Shown piece after piece: positions 44,875 to 52,899 of a stretch of 64,000 bases of DNA. The notes below the pieces were generated by a model. It did not search any database. It was given only the letters and a program-made list of their open reading frames with translations, and had not been told where the DNA came from. Source of the DNA: Costertonia aggregata (GTDB taxonomy: Bacteria; Bacteroidota; Bacteroidia; Flavobacteriales; Flavobacteriaceae); assembly GCF_013402795.1 (NCBI RefSeq), contig NZ_CP058595.1:1461501-1525500 (forward strand), given 5' to 3'. The position numbers and the translations under genes are program-made. Position 1 is the first letter of the stretch; each line of letters begins with the position of its first letter.

Positions 44875-45279
44875 CTAAAACGAGATGGACAACTTTTGAT
44901 CCTCTTCAACGGTAAAAGCACACTCCTCAAAACTGGGCGGGCCAAAAGTTTTCATCTTGGCCTTGGAAAAGGCCACTTTCTCTTTGGGTATTCCCAACCA
45001 GTTGGTGTCTAATTTCCCATTGTCGTTTTCATCGTGAAAAACGGCCAAGGCATATTTACCTTTTGGTAAATTTAGGGTCAAGTTTGTGGTCCCTTTAACG
45101 GCTTGAGCAGATTCGGCCGCGAAAACCGAATCAAACTTCAGGAACCCTTTTGCTTTATCATAAGCCGCAATTCGTATTTTCCCTTTGGAGTTTTTGACTC
45201 CAGTAACAGAAACGGATAAGTTGTTTTGTGCCATACCAAAAAAAGGTATTAAAATGAGTATAAAAAATATTTTCTTCAT
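44875..45279 (-). CDS. DUF2141 exported protein
   Basis: Protein of 134 aa from the start MKKIFFIL at 45279, which begins a signal peptide ending near FGMAQ; the longer frame to 45336 overlaps the upstream gene. The mature part is a beta-sandwich-like domain with LSVSVTGVKNSKGKIRIAAYD, LPKGKYALAVFHDENDNGKLDTNWLGIPKE and a GPPSFEECAF motif, all DUF2141 features. The function is unknown. It is convergent with the tricorn gene at 13 nt. Confidence 0.88.
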   Translation of the reverse strand: MKKIFFILILIPFFGMAQNNLSVSVTGVKNSKGKIRIAAYDKAKGFLKFDSVFAAESAQAVKGTTNLTLNLPKGKYALAVFHDENDNGKLDTNWLGIPKEKVAFSKAKMKTFGPPSFEECAFTVEEDQKLSISF

Positions 45280-45332
45280 CGTTGTAACGTATGGGTTGTT
45301 CCCTTTAAGTTCAAATTCTTTGCCAAAAGTAT

Positions 45333-45767
45333 TCACTGTGTAATGTTTGAACGATTTTCCTCAACTTTTAATGATAAGTAATCAAACAATTGCCGAGTTT
45401 TAACAGAGTCGGAAAAATTGAGGAACAGTTGCAACGAGTCATGATGCACTAGCTTAATCTTTGGATGAGTCAAATCGTCTATATAAACATATACTTTGGC
45501 ATCTACCAAAGAGTCCCTGAAAACACCCTTTTCCTTGGTCAGGGCAGAAAACCCGTTTATCCGGTTCATTGCGGGTATTTTGTCTACCATTTCTACCTGT
45601 TTGATAGTGGCAATATCTATTTTTTCGTAATATATACCGGATAGTATTTTTATATGGTCTTGCTCAACTTTGACCCAGTTTTTATAGTGTGCGGTAAAGG
45701 CGAAAATGCAAACAATAACCGTAAAAACGATTAAAAAATTCCAGAACCAATGTCTTTTTTTTTGCAT
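45333..45767 (-). CDS. Single-pass membrane protein of unknown function
   Basis: Protein of 144 aa with one N-terminal membrane helix (FWNFLIVFTVIVCIFAFTAHY, about 9-29). A soluble extracytoplasmic domain of about 115 aa follows, in which IKILSGIYYEKIDIATIKQVEMVDKIPAMNRINGFS resembles the beta-strand pattern of bacterial PH-like domains. I do not recognise a named family with certainty. It precedes the DUF2141 gene by 53 nt and is probably co-transcribed with it. Confidence 0.7.
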   Translation of the reverse strand: MQKKRHWFWNFLIVFTVIVCIFAFTAHYKNWVKVEQDHIKILSGIYYEKIDIATIKQVEMVDKIPAMNRINGFSALTKEKGVFRDSLVDAKVYVYIDDLTHPKIKLVHHDSLQLFLNFSDSVKTRQLFDYLSLKVEENRSNITQ

Positions 45768-45837
45768 TGTATATTTTCATTTCCGTTAAAGCGAAAATCT
45801 ATGCAATGAACTGCAAATTTCACCCAAGACCGTAAAA

Positions 45838-47868
45838 TCAATTTTTGTACTTATCTAACCAGGCAAGCGTATGTGCGATTTTGGTTATTAAGTTACTCGG
45901 CCTATTGGCGATACCGTGACTTGCACCGGGAATCTCTACCAAAACAGTTTCTATCTTACGTAATTTCAAAGCATGGTATAGTTGTTTTGCCTCGCTGGGT
46001 GGTGTTCGCAAATCATCCATACCCACCATGACCATGGTAGGGGTCTCTATATTGCCAACGAGCGAAAGTGGGGAAAATTTCCAATACCCTTCAAAATTTT
46101 CCCATGGCTGACCGGGATAGCGCGAGTTGGCATACCCAAAATAGTTATCGGCCACCAGGGTCTTGCTGATCCAGTTCATAACGGGTTTTGCCACAACGGC
46201 TGCTTCGAATCTGTTATTTTTCCCTATCATCCAGGCCGACATTATCCCCCCGGCACTACCCCCCGTGACAAACAATAGGTCTTCATGGGCAACACCTTTG
46301 GCGATACAATAATCTACCCCGTCCATAACATCATTATAGTCCTGCCCCGGGTAATTGTTGTACAACAAGTTGCCGAACTCCTCCCCATAACTTGTACTTC
46401 CTCTGGGGTTGGGATAAAAAACGATATAGCCATTTGCCGCATACAACTGCATTTCGGCCGAAAAGCGGTCACCGTAATTTAAAATAGGGCCCCCATGATT
46501 TTCGACCAAAAAAGGATATACTGTATCGGCATCGTAATTGGGTGGATACACCAGCCAGCCTTGGATATCACGCTGATCAAAAGATGATGTGTACCAAACC
46601 TCTTCAACTTTGCCCAAGTTCTTGAAGTCCAATAACGCTTTGTTTAATGCCGTGATTTTAATGGGCGTATCGTTTTTTGAGGACAAAAAGGCCAGCTCCG
46701 ATGGATATTCCGGTCTTGATTGGGTAAAAACGACATCCCCTTTGTTGGAAACACTAAAAGAGCCACTCGCATAGGGTCTTCCTATGGTGGTTCCGCCCAT
46801 ATTATCCGCTAATTTTTTTACTTTTCCGTTTAATGAAATATGGGCAATCTTGCTATTTCCTTTATCGTCATATGAAAAATAGAGTCCATCGCTTTTAGCA
46901 TTCCATACTATGTTGGAAACGCTCCTGTCCAAGTCGTTGGAAATGGTTTTTTTACTACTACCATCAATGTTCATAATATGTAACTTTCGTACTTGGTAGG
47001 CCTGTACTTTGTCCTCAAAACCAATGTAGGCGATATATTTGCCATCTGGAGAGACCATAGGGCCGGTATCCGGACCATTTTTATCTGTTAATGTAACAAT
47101 GCTCCCGTTGGAAACATTCACCGAATACACTTCACTGTTCCTAAAATCATATTCCCAATCTTCATTTCTATTGGCTGAGAAGAAAATTTGTTTTCCGTCC
47201 GCGCTCCATGATAGCGTTCCCCTATGATGAAAATCGCCCGAGGTTATCTGCCTTGGCGCTCCGCCATCCGATGGTATCGTAAAAATATGGTTAAAGCCCG
47301 GTTTGATATATCCTCTACCGTCCGCCTCGTGATACAGCCTGTCGGTAATCCTTGGACTATCTGCCCATTGTGCACCTTTGGGTTTTTTGGGCATTTTGGC
47401 AAGTACAGGGGCTGACTTTTCTACATTCATAGAAAAGGCGATATGATTGCCGTTCGGCGACCAGGCAAGTGAACTTGGACTAAAAGGTAGCTGTGATATC
47501 TTTGCGATTTTACCTGTGCCTACCCAATACACGTATATTTCCGAACCTTCGTCCGTACTACTGGTAAATACCAATCGGTCTCCGGAAGGCGACCATTTTG
47601 GATTGGACTCACCAACCTCCCTGGAAGTAAGTTTTTGATGCTGCGACCCGTCGGTTTTGAGCATCCACAGGTTACCCATGGCTTTATCTTTCATGATGTC
47701 GAAGCCCATGCGGCGATACACGATCCAATCGCCGTTAGGTGAGATCTGTGGATCGGACGCATACTCCAAATCATAAACATCCAAATAGGAAAAGTTGGTC
47801 TTTTGGGCAATTGAAACGTTGCAAAAAGAAATAAAAAGGAAAAGTAGAAAGATGATTTTGACTCGCAT
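45838..47868 (-). CDS. S9-family prolyl oligopeptidase-like peptidase
   Basis: Protein of 676 aa with a signal peptide (MRVKIIFLLFLFISFCNVSIAQ). The N-terminal beta-propeller has PD40-type repeats (ISPNGDWIVYRR, WSPSGDRLVFTSS, WSPNGNHIAFSM). The alpha/beta hydrolase domain carries the nucleophile Ser538 in GGSAGG, an acid in MVGMDDLRTPPSEAKQ and His651 in GASHGI. It resembles acylaminoacyl/dipeptidyl peptidases of the S9C type. It should cleave peptides in the periplasm and may work with the tricorn homologue encoded nearby, although the genes are not in one operon. Confidence 0.93.
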   Translation of the reverse strand: MRVKIIFLLFLFISFCNVSIAQKTNFSYLDVYDLEYASDPQISPNGDWIVYRRMGFDIMKDKAMGNLWMLKTDGSQHQKLTSREVGESNPKWSPSGDRLVFTSSTDEGSEIYVYWVGTGKIAKISQLPFSPSSLAWSPNGNHIAFSMNVEKSAPVLAKMPKKPKGAQWADSPRITDRLYHEADGRGYIKPGFNHIFTIPSDGGAPRQITSGDFHHRGTLSWSADGKQIFFSANRNEDWEYDFRNSEVYSVNVSNGSIVTLTDKNGPDTGPMVSPDGKYIAYIGFEDKVQAYQVRKLHIMNIDGSSKKTISNDLDRSVSNIVWNAKSDGLYFSYDDKGNSKIAHISLNGKVKKLADNMGGTTIGRPYASGSFSVSNKGDVVFTQSRPEYPSELAFLSSKNDTPIKITALNKALLDFKNLGKVEEVWYTSSFDQRDIQGWLVYPPNYDADTVYPFLVENHGGPILNYGDRFSAEMQLYAANGYIVFYPNPRGSTSYGEEFGNLLYNNYPGQDYNDVMDGVDYCIAKGVAHEDLLFVTGGSAGGIMSAWMIGKNNRFEAAVVAKPVMNWISKTLVADNYFGYANSRYPGQPWENFEGYWKFSPLSLVGNIETPTMVMVGMDDLRTPPSEAKQLYHALKLRKIETVLVEIPGASHGIANRPSNLITKIAHTLAWLDKYKN

Positions 47869-47937
47869 GACTCGGCTTTTAAATATCCATTAAACTTATG
47901 AAATAGATAATAGCGGAACAAACTATTGTTTTAAATA

Positions 47938-47960
47938 AAAAAGGGCATTTAGCCCTTTTT
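47938..47960. terminator. Strong bidirectional terminator
   Basis: AAAAAGGGC and GCCCTTTTT arms (9 bp, perfect) with loop ATTTA, 2 nt after the stop of the small exported protein gene on the minus strand. It has A and U tracts on both sides, a textbook intrinsic terminator. Confidence 0.8.
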
Positions 47961-47961
47961 C

Positions 47962-48267
47962 TTACTCTACCATTTTTAAATCTATGATAGTGTTCGTTAC
48001 CATTTCTTCGTCATCTTCATCAATTTCGGCATTCGAAGTGTACGTTATTACAAACGACTTACCCACCATTGTGTTATCCTTTAAATCAAACTTTTTTAAG
48101 GCTTCGTCAGCTATGTGGTGAAATTCATTGGAAAAACCTTCATCATCGGTAAAGTAATAAATATCGGCTTCGAACCCTACGAATGAACCTGTCATTTCTT
48201 CAACTTCTTGAACAGGTAGAATGTTGGAAGAAACAATTAAAAAAATAGAGACCAAAAGTGTTTTCAT
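47962..48267 (-). CDS. Small exported protein of unknown function
   Basis: Protein of 101 aa with a signal peptide (MKTLLVSIFLIVSSNI) and a mature acidic domain (DEGFSNEFHHIADEALKKFDLKDNTMVGKSFVITYTSNAEIDEDDEE). No family recognised. It ends directly before a strong terminator. It lies between the S9 peptidase gene and the toxin-like cassettes, and there is no sign that it belongs to either. Confidence 0.65.
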   Translation of the reverse strand: MKTLLVSIFLIVSSNILPVQEVEEMTGSFVGFEADIYYFTDDEGFSNEFHHIADEALKKFDLKDNTMVGKSFVITYTSNAEIDEDDEEMVTNTIIDLKMVE

Positions 48268-48394
48268 GTATCAAATCAGTTTTAAGATTACAGATTAAAG
48301 GTACACAAACAACATATGCGTAGTTTGTTAAATTTTAATCTATACCATTTATCGATAAACCGAACAAAACCCATATACTAGACAATTGGGGCAC

Positions 48395-48586
48395 TTAAAA
48401 AATGTTAAAATTAACCGACTTTGCATTTTGAGCAATGCTTATTTTGATGTTGTTGATATTTCGATTAAAGACTAACTCATTGATGAACTGTTCACTGGTC
48501 ATCCCGGCAGGTTCTCCCCAAGTGCCAAAGGCATAGGATATGTCCAAGATAAAACAGTAGACATACCAGCAGCACTTGCTAATCAT
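48395..48586 (-). pseudogene. Truncated toxin-tip cassette C
   Basis: A 63-codon frame whose middle (FILDISYAFGTWGEPAGMTSEQF) is nearly identical to residues of the complete 414-aa protein encoded at 49731-50975, after which it diverges into an unrelated 29-residue tail ending at 48395. At DNA level about 75 nt (48484-48557) match. It begins at an ATG that overlaps the stop of the membrane protein B gene. It has no N-terminal part and no promoter of its own. It is best read as a spare or decayed C-terminal cassette with an alternative tip. Confidence 0.55.
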
Positions 48587-49019
48587 AGTTTGGATTGTTC
48601 AAAGTGACAAGCCATAATGTTAGAAAGAATAGACAAAAACTGAAAACAAGATAAAAGGTCAGATAAATAGACCATCTATTTCTTTTAGCGCTACTTTCAT
48701 TTTGAAATTCTAGTCTAATTTCATGCCATTTACCGTCGTAATAGAACAGGAAAAATGATAAGGCTAGAAATAATATTCCAAATGACAATATCTGCAAAGG
48801 ATTTAAATCGGAAAAATAAACGAGACCAACATTAATGCCTAAGATTTGTCCGATAATCAATATGAGAACTATACTTTTTATAGAAAAAGTCAATGATATT
48901 AAAAGTATTGAAGAGAAAGCTGGTTCTGAATTCCCCCAACTTTTTGTCCACCTCATCATAGTATAGTACAGATGTCTATAAAATTTAGGTGCTCTTAGTC
49001 TTTTTAACCATTTTCTCAT
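48579..49019 (-). CDS. Multi-pass membrane protein B, probable immunity protein paralogue
   Basis: Protein of 146 aa from the ATG at 49017-49019, which overlaps the stop of the upstream toxin-tip fragment (ATGA); a longer frame to 49124 only reads the tip in another frame. There are about three or four hydrophobic segments (SSILLISLTFSIKSIVLILII, NPLQILSFGILFLALSFFLF, YLTFYLVFSFCLFFLTLWLV). It shares with protein A the start M-x-KWL-x-x-LRAPK-x-YR, GKW followed by EF-x-x-ES, and the end LNNP, while the membrane segments have diverged. Membrane immunity proteins usually guard against membrane-active toxins, and this one probably protects against a related tip. Confidence 0.62.
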   Translation of the reverse strand: MRKWLKRLRAPKFYRHLYYTMMRWTKSWGNSEPAFSSILLISLTFSIKSIVLILIIGQILGINVGLVYFSDLNPLQILSFGILFLALSFFLFYYDGKWHEIRLEFQNESSAKRNRWSIYLTFYLVFSFCLFFLTLWLVTLNNPNYD

Positions 49020-49225
49020 AAGCCCTTGTAAAAGATTCGTTTGGGCGTGGCCACCCTGGTTTTGTCCCGCTGCATAAGCCGTTCCAACCGTGCTTCTTGG
49101 TTCCTCTGTTCCATGGGCGTGCAATACTCTATCTCAAAGTCCAGCCCTGCGGGCCGCTCGCCAAAATTGTTGCGAATGGGGTCGTATTTTTTATGCCATT
49201 GCCTGCTGAACTGTTCACTGGTCAT
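49016..49225 (-). pseudogene. Truncated toxin-tip cassette B
   Basis: 69 codons from an internal ATG (MTSEQFSRQW) to the stop. They are nearly identical to the last 69 residues of the complete 414-aa protein, with very few substitutions (for example HKKYDP for HEKYDP). Homology continues upstream for about 8 codons (SGAFGIWGEP) without a start, then stops next to the end of gene A. It is a 3' fragment duplicated with its partner gene; it probably serves only as a recombination reservoir. Confidence 0.65.
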
Positions 49226-49264
49226 CCCGGCAGGTTCTCCCCAAATGCCAAAGGCACCGGATAT
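49016..49264. repeat. 249-bp direct repeat, copy 1
   Basis: This segment matches 49731-49979 with about five differences that I can count by eye. It covers the 3' end of the toxin-like gene, including the overlapping start of the partner gene. It is separated from copy 2 by membrane protein gene A. Homologous recombination between the copies would delete gene A and place gene B behind the full-length gene. Confidence 0.85.
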
Positions 49265-49290
49265 ATTCAGTATAAGAATTAGGTGAGTAT

Positions 49291-49734
49291 TTATTCAAAA
49301 TATGGATTGTTGAATTTTAATAACCATATTCCTAATATTGCCAATACTATTGAAAGAAAAAAATACATATAAAGATAATAATATCCTAATCTCTTTGAAG
49401 TTTTGCTTTCTTCGCTGAACTCATCCATTATAAGCCGCCATTTGCCCTTGTAAGAAAATAAAAGATAGTTGAATCTTTCAAATAATACAATTATAACCAA
49501 TATATAAATGAGGCCATATCCATCCATTAAATACTTTCCCCAAAGATTTGTTCCGATCGTAACTCCAAAAAGATTGAAAAAGAAAATAAATTGAAAGATG
49601 TTGGTAAAAGATAACAGAAGAGCTGTAGAGCCATTTGGCGGGTCATTTTTTAGTTTGATGGAAACCTGGTTCAGCTTGTAGAAGATATACCGGTACCATT
49701 TGGGCGCCCTCAGTCCTGCCAGCCATTTTTTCAT
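49291..49734 (-). CDS. Multi-pass membrane protein A, probable cognate immunity protein
   Basis: Protein of 147 aa from the ATG at 49732-49734, which overlaps the TGA of the 414-aa gene (ATGA), so the two are translationally coupled. After an amphipathic, basic N-terminus (MKKWLAGLRAPKWYRYIFYK) come about four hydrophobic segments (TALLLSFTNIFQFIFFFNLFGV, LIYILVIIVLFERFNYLLF, YYLYMYFFLSIVLAILGIWLL). It is a diverged paralogue of the protein at 48579-49019. Coupling to a protein with a membrane-active tip, plus duplication with divergence, fits an immunity protein of the inner membrane. I know no named family for it. Confidence 0.65.
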   Translation of the reverse strand: MKKWLAGLRAPKWYRYIFYKLNQVSIKLKNDPPNGSTALLLSFTNIFQFIFFFNLFGVTIGTNLWGKYLMDGYGLIYILVIIVLFERFNYLLFSYKGKWRLIMDEFSEESKTSKRLGYYYLYMYFFLSIVLAILGIWLLKFNNPYFE

Positions 49735-49979
49735 AAGCCCTTGTAAAAGATTCGTTTGGGCGTGGCCACCCTGGTTTTGTCCCGCTGCATAAGCCGTTCC
49801 AACTGCGCTTCTTGGTTCCTCTGTTCCATGGGCGTGCAATACTCCATCTCAAAGTCCAGCCCTGCGGGCCGCTCGCCAAAATTGTTGCGAATGGGGTCGT
49901 ATTTTTCATGCCATTGCCTGCTGAACTGTTCACTGGTCATCCCGGCAGGTTCTCCCCAAGTGCCAAAGGCACCGGATAC
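49731..49979. repeat. 249-bp direct repeat, copy 2
   Basis: This is the intact-gene copy of the repeat described at 49016-49264. It encodes the last 80 or so residues of the full-length protein and the overlap with its partner gene. A third, shorter match of about 75 nt lies at 48484-48557. Confidence 0.85.
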
Positions 49980-50975
49980 GTCCAAGATAAAATAGCTGCC
50001 AGCTACGACCCAGCCCACCGGACCGCCAAAAGTACCTATCATACCTATAACTACATCTACAGTTGCTTTAGCATAAACTTCTTTTCTATTATAATCTGTA
50101 GTATAGTAAGCATGGCCAGCTTCGAAAACACTAACCATTGCTCCAACATAAAATAGTTTTTTCCCAACACTTTTAAACACTTTGCCTTTTCCCAATGCCC
50201 GCTTAGCCCCTTTTTGGTGGCCGCCCGCACCGCGCATACGCTGGTTGCGCAACTGTTTGTATACACCCTCTTTGCTGCGGTACCACCCATCGGCGTTCCT
50301 AAAGGCATCGCCCTTGTGCCATGGGGTCAAGTTACCTACGTGCCGCATCTCTAGGGTGCCGGCCGTAAGGCCGCCTATGGTAATGCCGTTCTTAATCTTG
50401 CGATAAAGCGGGTCTTCCCAATAGGCATATTTTTTCTCTGTAGCCGTGGGGTCGTTACCACGGCCATAATAACCAAGGTCGTGTCCCGGTTGGTGCACGT
50501 CATGGTCTATAAAGGCCACTTTGGCGCCGGTGTCCATATCTTTTGCCAACACCTTTACGGCCCACTTATTGCCATTTTCGGCGCTTTGTACAATGTCTAC
50601 CTGAATGCGGGAATTTTCCGAGAAAGAACGCCATTGCCACCCATCCCATACCTTATGGCCTGTAATGGTTTTTCGAACATAGTTGTCCGCATCTACCTTG
50701 GGCCTTTTCTTCTCTACATCTTTAGGCAAGGAGGCCCAAAACTTTTGGTCCGTAAGGGATCCACTACCTTTCATGGCCAGATCTATCTTGTACATTTTTC
50801 GGGAAAGGTCTACGCGGGTATTGTCCAAAGCCATCCTGAACTCTTCCAAAAATGCCGGTTTTATGTCCGCATCCCCGGTTTGGCGTTTGGCGTTTCGCCA
50901 CGAACGCTCTATTGCGGGCCGCAGCAAGGTGTCCAGTTCCTGTAATACAACTTCGTCTTCCATTGTTATATGCAA
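49731..50975 (-). CDS. Putative polymorphic toxin with glycine-zipper membrane segment
   Basis: Protein of 414 aa (or 410 from the second Met at 50963). It has no signal peptide. The N-terminal half is soluble and Trp/Lys-rich (DEVVLQELDTLLRPAIERSWRNAKRQ; ITGHKVWDGWQWRSF; DHDVHQPGHDLGYYGRG). The C-terminal part has a Gly-rich hydrophobic hairpin (VDVVIGMIGTFGGPVGWVVAGSYFILDV, about 318-345), then a conserved junction GTWGEPAGMTSEQF and an 85-residue charged tip that is duplicated downstream. Coupling to a membrane protein gene, the alternative tips and the tandem fragments are the pattern of polymorphic toxins. A secretion route and an enzymatic motif are not visible, so membrane damage as mode of action is inference. 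Confidence 0.6.
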   Translation of the reverse strand: MHITMEDEVVLQELDTLLRPAIERSWRNAKRQTGDADIKPAFLEEFRMALDNTRVDLSRKMYKIDLAMKGSGSLTDQKFWASLPKDVEKKRPKVDADNYVRKTITGHKVWDGWQWRSFSENSRIQVDIVQSAENGNKWAVKVLAKDMDTGAKVAFIDHDVHQPGHDLGYYGRGNDPTATEKKYAYWEDPLYRKIKNGITIGGLTAGTLEMRHVGNLTPWHKGDAFRNADGWYRSKEGVYKQLRNQRMRGAGGHQKGAKRALGKGKVFKSVGKKLFYVGAMVSVFEAGHAYYTTDYNRKEVYAKATVDVVIGMIGTFGGPVGWVVAGSYFILDVSGAFGTWGEPAGMTSEQFSRQWHEKYDPIRNNFGERPAGLDFEMEYCTPMEQRNQEAQLERLMQRDKTRVATPKRIFYKGL

Positions 50976-51358
50976 TATAAGTAATGTAGTTTAAAAACTG
51001 TACTCCTTTTCGACCAAGTGACAGAAATTATTTACCCGAGAACCCGTTGTTTATTTAGAAAAAAGTAAAGATATGTTGGTTTGAGAATTTTGAGTAACGA
51101 AAAAACACTGCTCCCGCTCCCGCTCGGCAGAACTATCGAGAACTATTTTTCTGATTAAAGTTATTTTTTAGGGAACAGCCTGTAGTTCCGAACGGGGCAC
51201 GAAGAGGAATCTTATTATGGGTTTTCCCGCTGCTCGCGCCTTGCTCTGTCGAAATGACAACATCATCTTAAAAATTTATGCAGAACAAAGTAACTGCAAT
51301 CAAATTACAGGATTCTAGCCTTTAACTAGGCACGAAAAACATGTTTTTAAGATTCAAT
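50976..51358. repeat. Intergenic region with REP-like repeats
   Basis: 383 nt without a gene. At 51081-51150 lies an element that shares ATTTTGAG, AACGAAAAA and ATCGAGAAC with an element at 55431-55476, but with about 28 nt of GC-rich sequence (CTGCTCCCGCTCCCGCTCGG) inserted in the middle. At 51180-51262 a second GC-rich stretch reads on the minus strand GTCATTTCGACAGAGC and then a run of GCGAGC-like units. Both look like dispersed non-coding repeats. The region must also hold the promoter of the toxin-like gene and the terminator of neighbours. Confidence 0.45.
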
Positions 51359-52180
51359 TTACCCAAGACCCACATCCAAAGTCATCATTACGATAAAACC
51401 GCCGATAAAACCCATAACGGCAACGTCGGAATGTTTGTCCTGTTGGGTTTCGGGAATCACTTCCTCGACCACCACAAAAATCATGGCACCCGCGGCAAAT
51501 GCCAATGCATACGGTAATATAGGCTGAAACGTAATTACGGCCCATGCCCCGATTACCGCAGCGATGGGTTCTACCAAAGCGGAGGCTTGCCCGTACATAA
51601 AACTCTTTCGGCGGCTTAGACCTTGCCTTCGTAAAGGCATGGCCACGGCAAAACCTTCAGGAAAATTTTGTAGACCTATGCCCAATGCCAAAGCCACAGC
51701 ACCACCTATGGTAGCCCCATCAAAACCGGCGGCAACACCACCAAAAAGCACACCAACGGCAAGTCCCTCCGGAATATTATGTAATGTGATGGCCAAAGTC
51801 AATAATGTAGTTTTATGCCACGGTGTTTTTACGCCTTCTGCTTCACTTTCCTTAAAATTGATATGCAGGTGCGGTAATATCTTATCCAACCCGAACAGGA
51901 AAAACGCTCCCAACAAAAAGCCTACCGCCGCAGGTATTACCTTAACGAATCCCTCGCCGGGACTCAATTCTATGCCCGGTGCCAAAAGGCTCCAAAAACT
52001 GGCCGCGACCATAACACCTCCTGTAAAACCAAGCATACCGTCCATTAGGGACCGTTTCGGGTTTTTGAAGAAAAAAACCAATCCTGCCCCGGCAGCGGTC
52101 AGTCCCCATGTAAAGAGGGTTGCATAAAAGGCCGCTAAAATAGGGTTTATCGATTCAAAATAATTAATTATCTGTTGCAT
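51359..52180 (-). CDS. ZIP-family metal transporter
   Basis: Protein of 273 aa from the ATG at 52178-52180; the longer frame to 52297 overlaps the DtxR-like gene. It has eight hydrophobic segments. The metal path is visible as HNIPEGLAVGVLFGG in helix 4 and NFPEGFAVAMPL in helix 5, with an acidic loop (HINFKESEAEG) between helices 3 and 4. It should import zinc, manganese or iron. It lies 19 nt after the DtxR-like gene and is presumably controlled by it. It is close to the GufA/ZupT branch. Confidence 0.92.
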   Translation of the reverse strand: MQQIINYFESINPILAAFYATLFTWGLTAAGAGLVFFFKNPKRSLMDGMLGFTGGVMVAASFWSLLAPGIELSPGEGFVKVIPAAVGFLLGAFFLFGLDKILPHLHINFKESEAEGVKTPWHKTTLLTLAITLHNIPEGLAVGVLFGGVAAGFDGATIGGAVALALGIGLQNFPEGFAVAMPLRRQGLSRRKSFMYGQASALVEPIAAVIGAWAVITFQPILPYALAFAAGAMIFVVVEEVIPETQQDKHSDVAVMGFIGGFIVMMTLDVGLG

Positions 52181-52199
52181 GGTGTTTGTAAATTTTAAT

Positions 52200-52862
52200 T
52201 TAGACTTTTTCGGTAATTTCCAAGTATAGGTTGGCTGCAATTTGACTCGAAATCCGCATCTCAATAGAATTGACCTCGATTTTAAGGGAGCCGTCAAACT
52301 CTTCCTTTTCCGTTATTTTCATGGTATCGCCCAAAGCAATTTTGTTCTTGTCTAGAAATTTCAAAAAGGCTGCCGAAGAGTCGTTGACCCCGACACATAT
52401 GCCTTGCGTGCCGACCGGAAGCTCGTTCAAAAGCTTTTTAACGGACTTTTTGAATTTTCCTTCCTTTGAAGGTATCGGGTCACCGTGGGGATCAACTCTT
52501 GGGTGTCCCAAATACACATCCAACTTATCAATGAGCTGTTCACTTTTTATGTGCTCTAACTGCTCGGCCACTTCATGAACTTCGTCCCATGCAAAATCCA
52601 ATTTATCCACTAAAAACACTTCCCACAACCTATGCTTTCGAATAATGGACAATGCCGACAACCTACCTGATTCCGTCAAGTAAACCCCCTTATACTTTTT
52701 GTACAATACCAAGTCTTTGTCCGAAAGTTTTTTTATCATATCCGTCACCGATGAAGGTTTGGTCTCCATTTGCTCGGCAATTGCATTAGTAGATATGGCG
52801 TTGTCATCCTTTTTACTAAGGTGATAAATGGCCTTTATATAGTCTTCTTCCGAAAGGGTCAT
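52200..52862 (-). CDS. DtxR/MntR-family metal-dependent regulator
   Basis: Protein of 220 aa. The winged helix is at 1-70 (LSEEDYIKAIYHLSKKDDNAISTNAIAEQMETKPSSVTDMIKKL). The dimerisation and metal-binding domain follows (YLTESGRLSALSIIRKHRLWEVFLVDKLDFAWDEVHEVAEQLEHI, with HExxExxEH-like ligands), and a FeoA-like SH3 domain ends the protein (ALGDTMKITEKEEFDGSLKIEV). It senses Mn2+ or Fe2+ and represses uptake genes. It lies between the ZIP gene it leads and the divergent TonB receptor, with inverted repeats in the shared promoter. Confidence 0.93.
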   Translation of the reverse strand: MTLSEEDYIKAIYHLSKKDDNAISTNAIAEQMETKPSSVTDMIKKLSDKDLVLYKKYKGVYLTESGRLSALSIIRKHRLWEVFLVDKLDFAWDEVHEVAEQLEHIKSEQLIDKLDVYLGHPRVDPHGDPIPSKEGKFKKSVKKLLNELPVGTQGICVGVNDSSAAFLKFLDKNKIALGDTMKITEKEEFDGSLKIEVNSIEMRISSQIAANLYLEITEKV

Positions 52863-52899
52863 GTATTTTTTAGTCTATTTTTTGCTAAAATACATTTTT

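Noticed and set aside
48579-49124. Longer start for membrane protein B (and likewise 49839 for protein A)
   Set aside because: The first 35 residues are the tip-coding DNA read in another frame. The ATG overlapping the tip stop gives paralogues of equal length with aligned N-termini.
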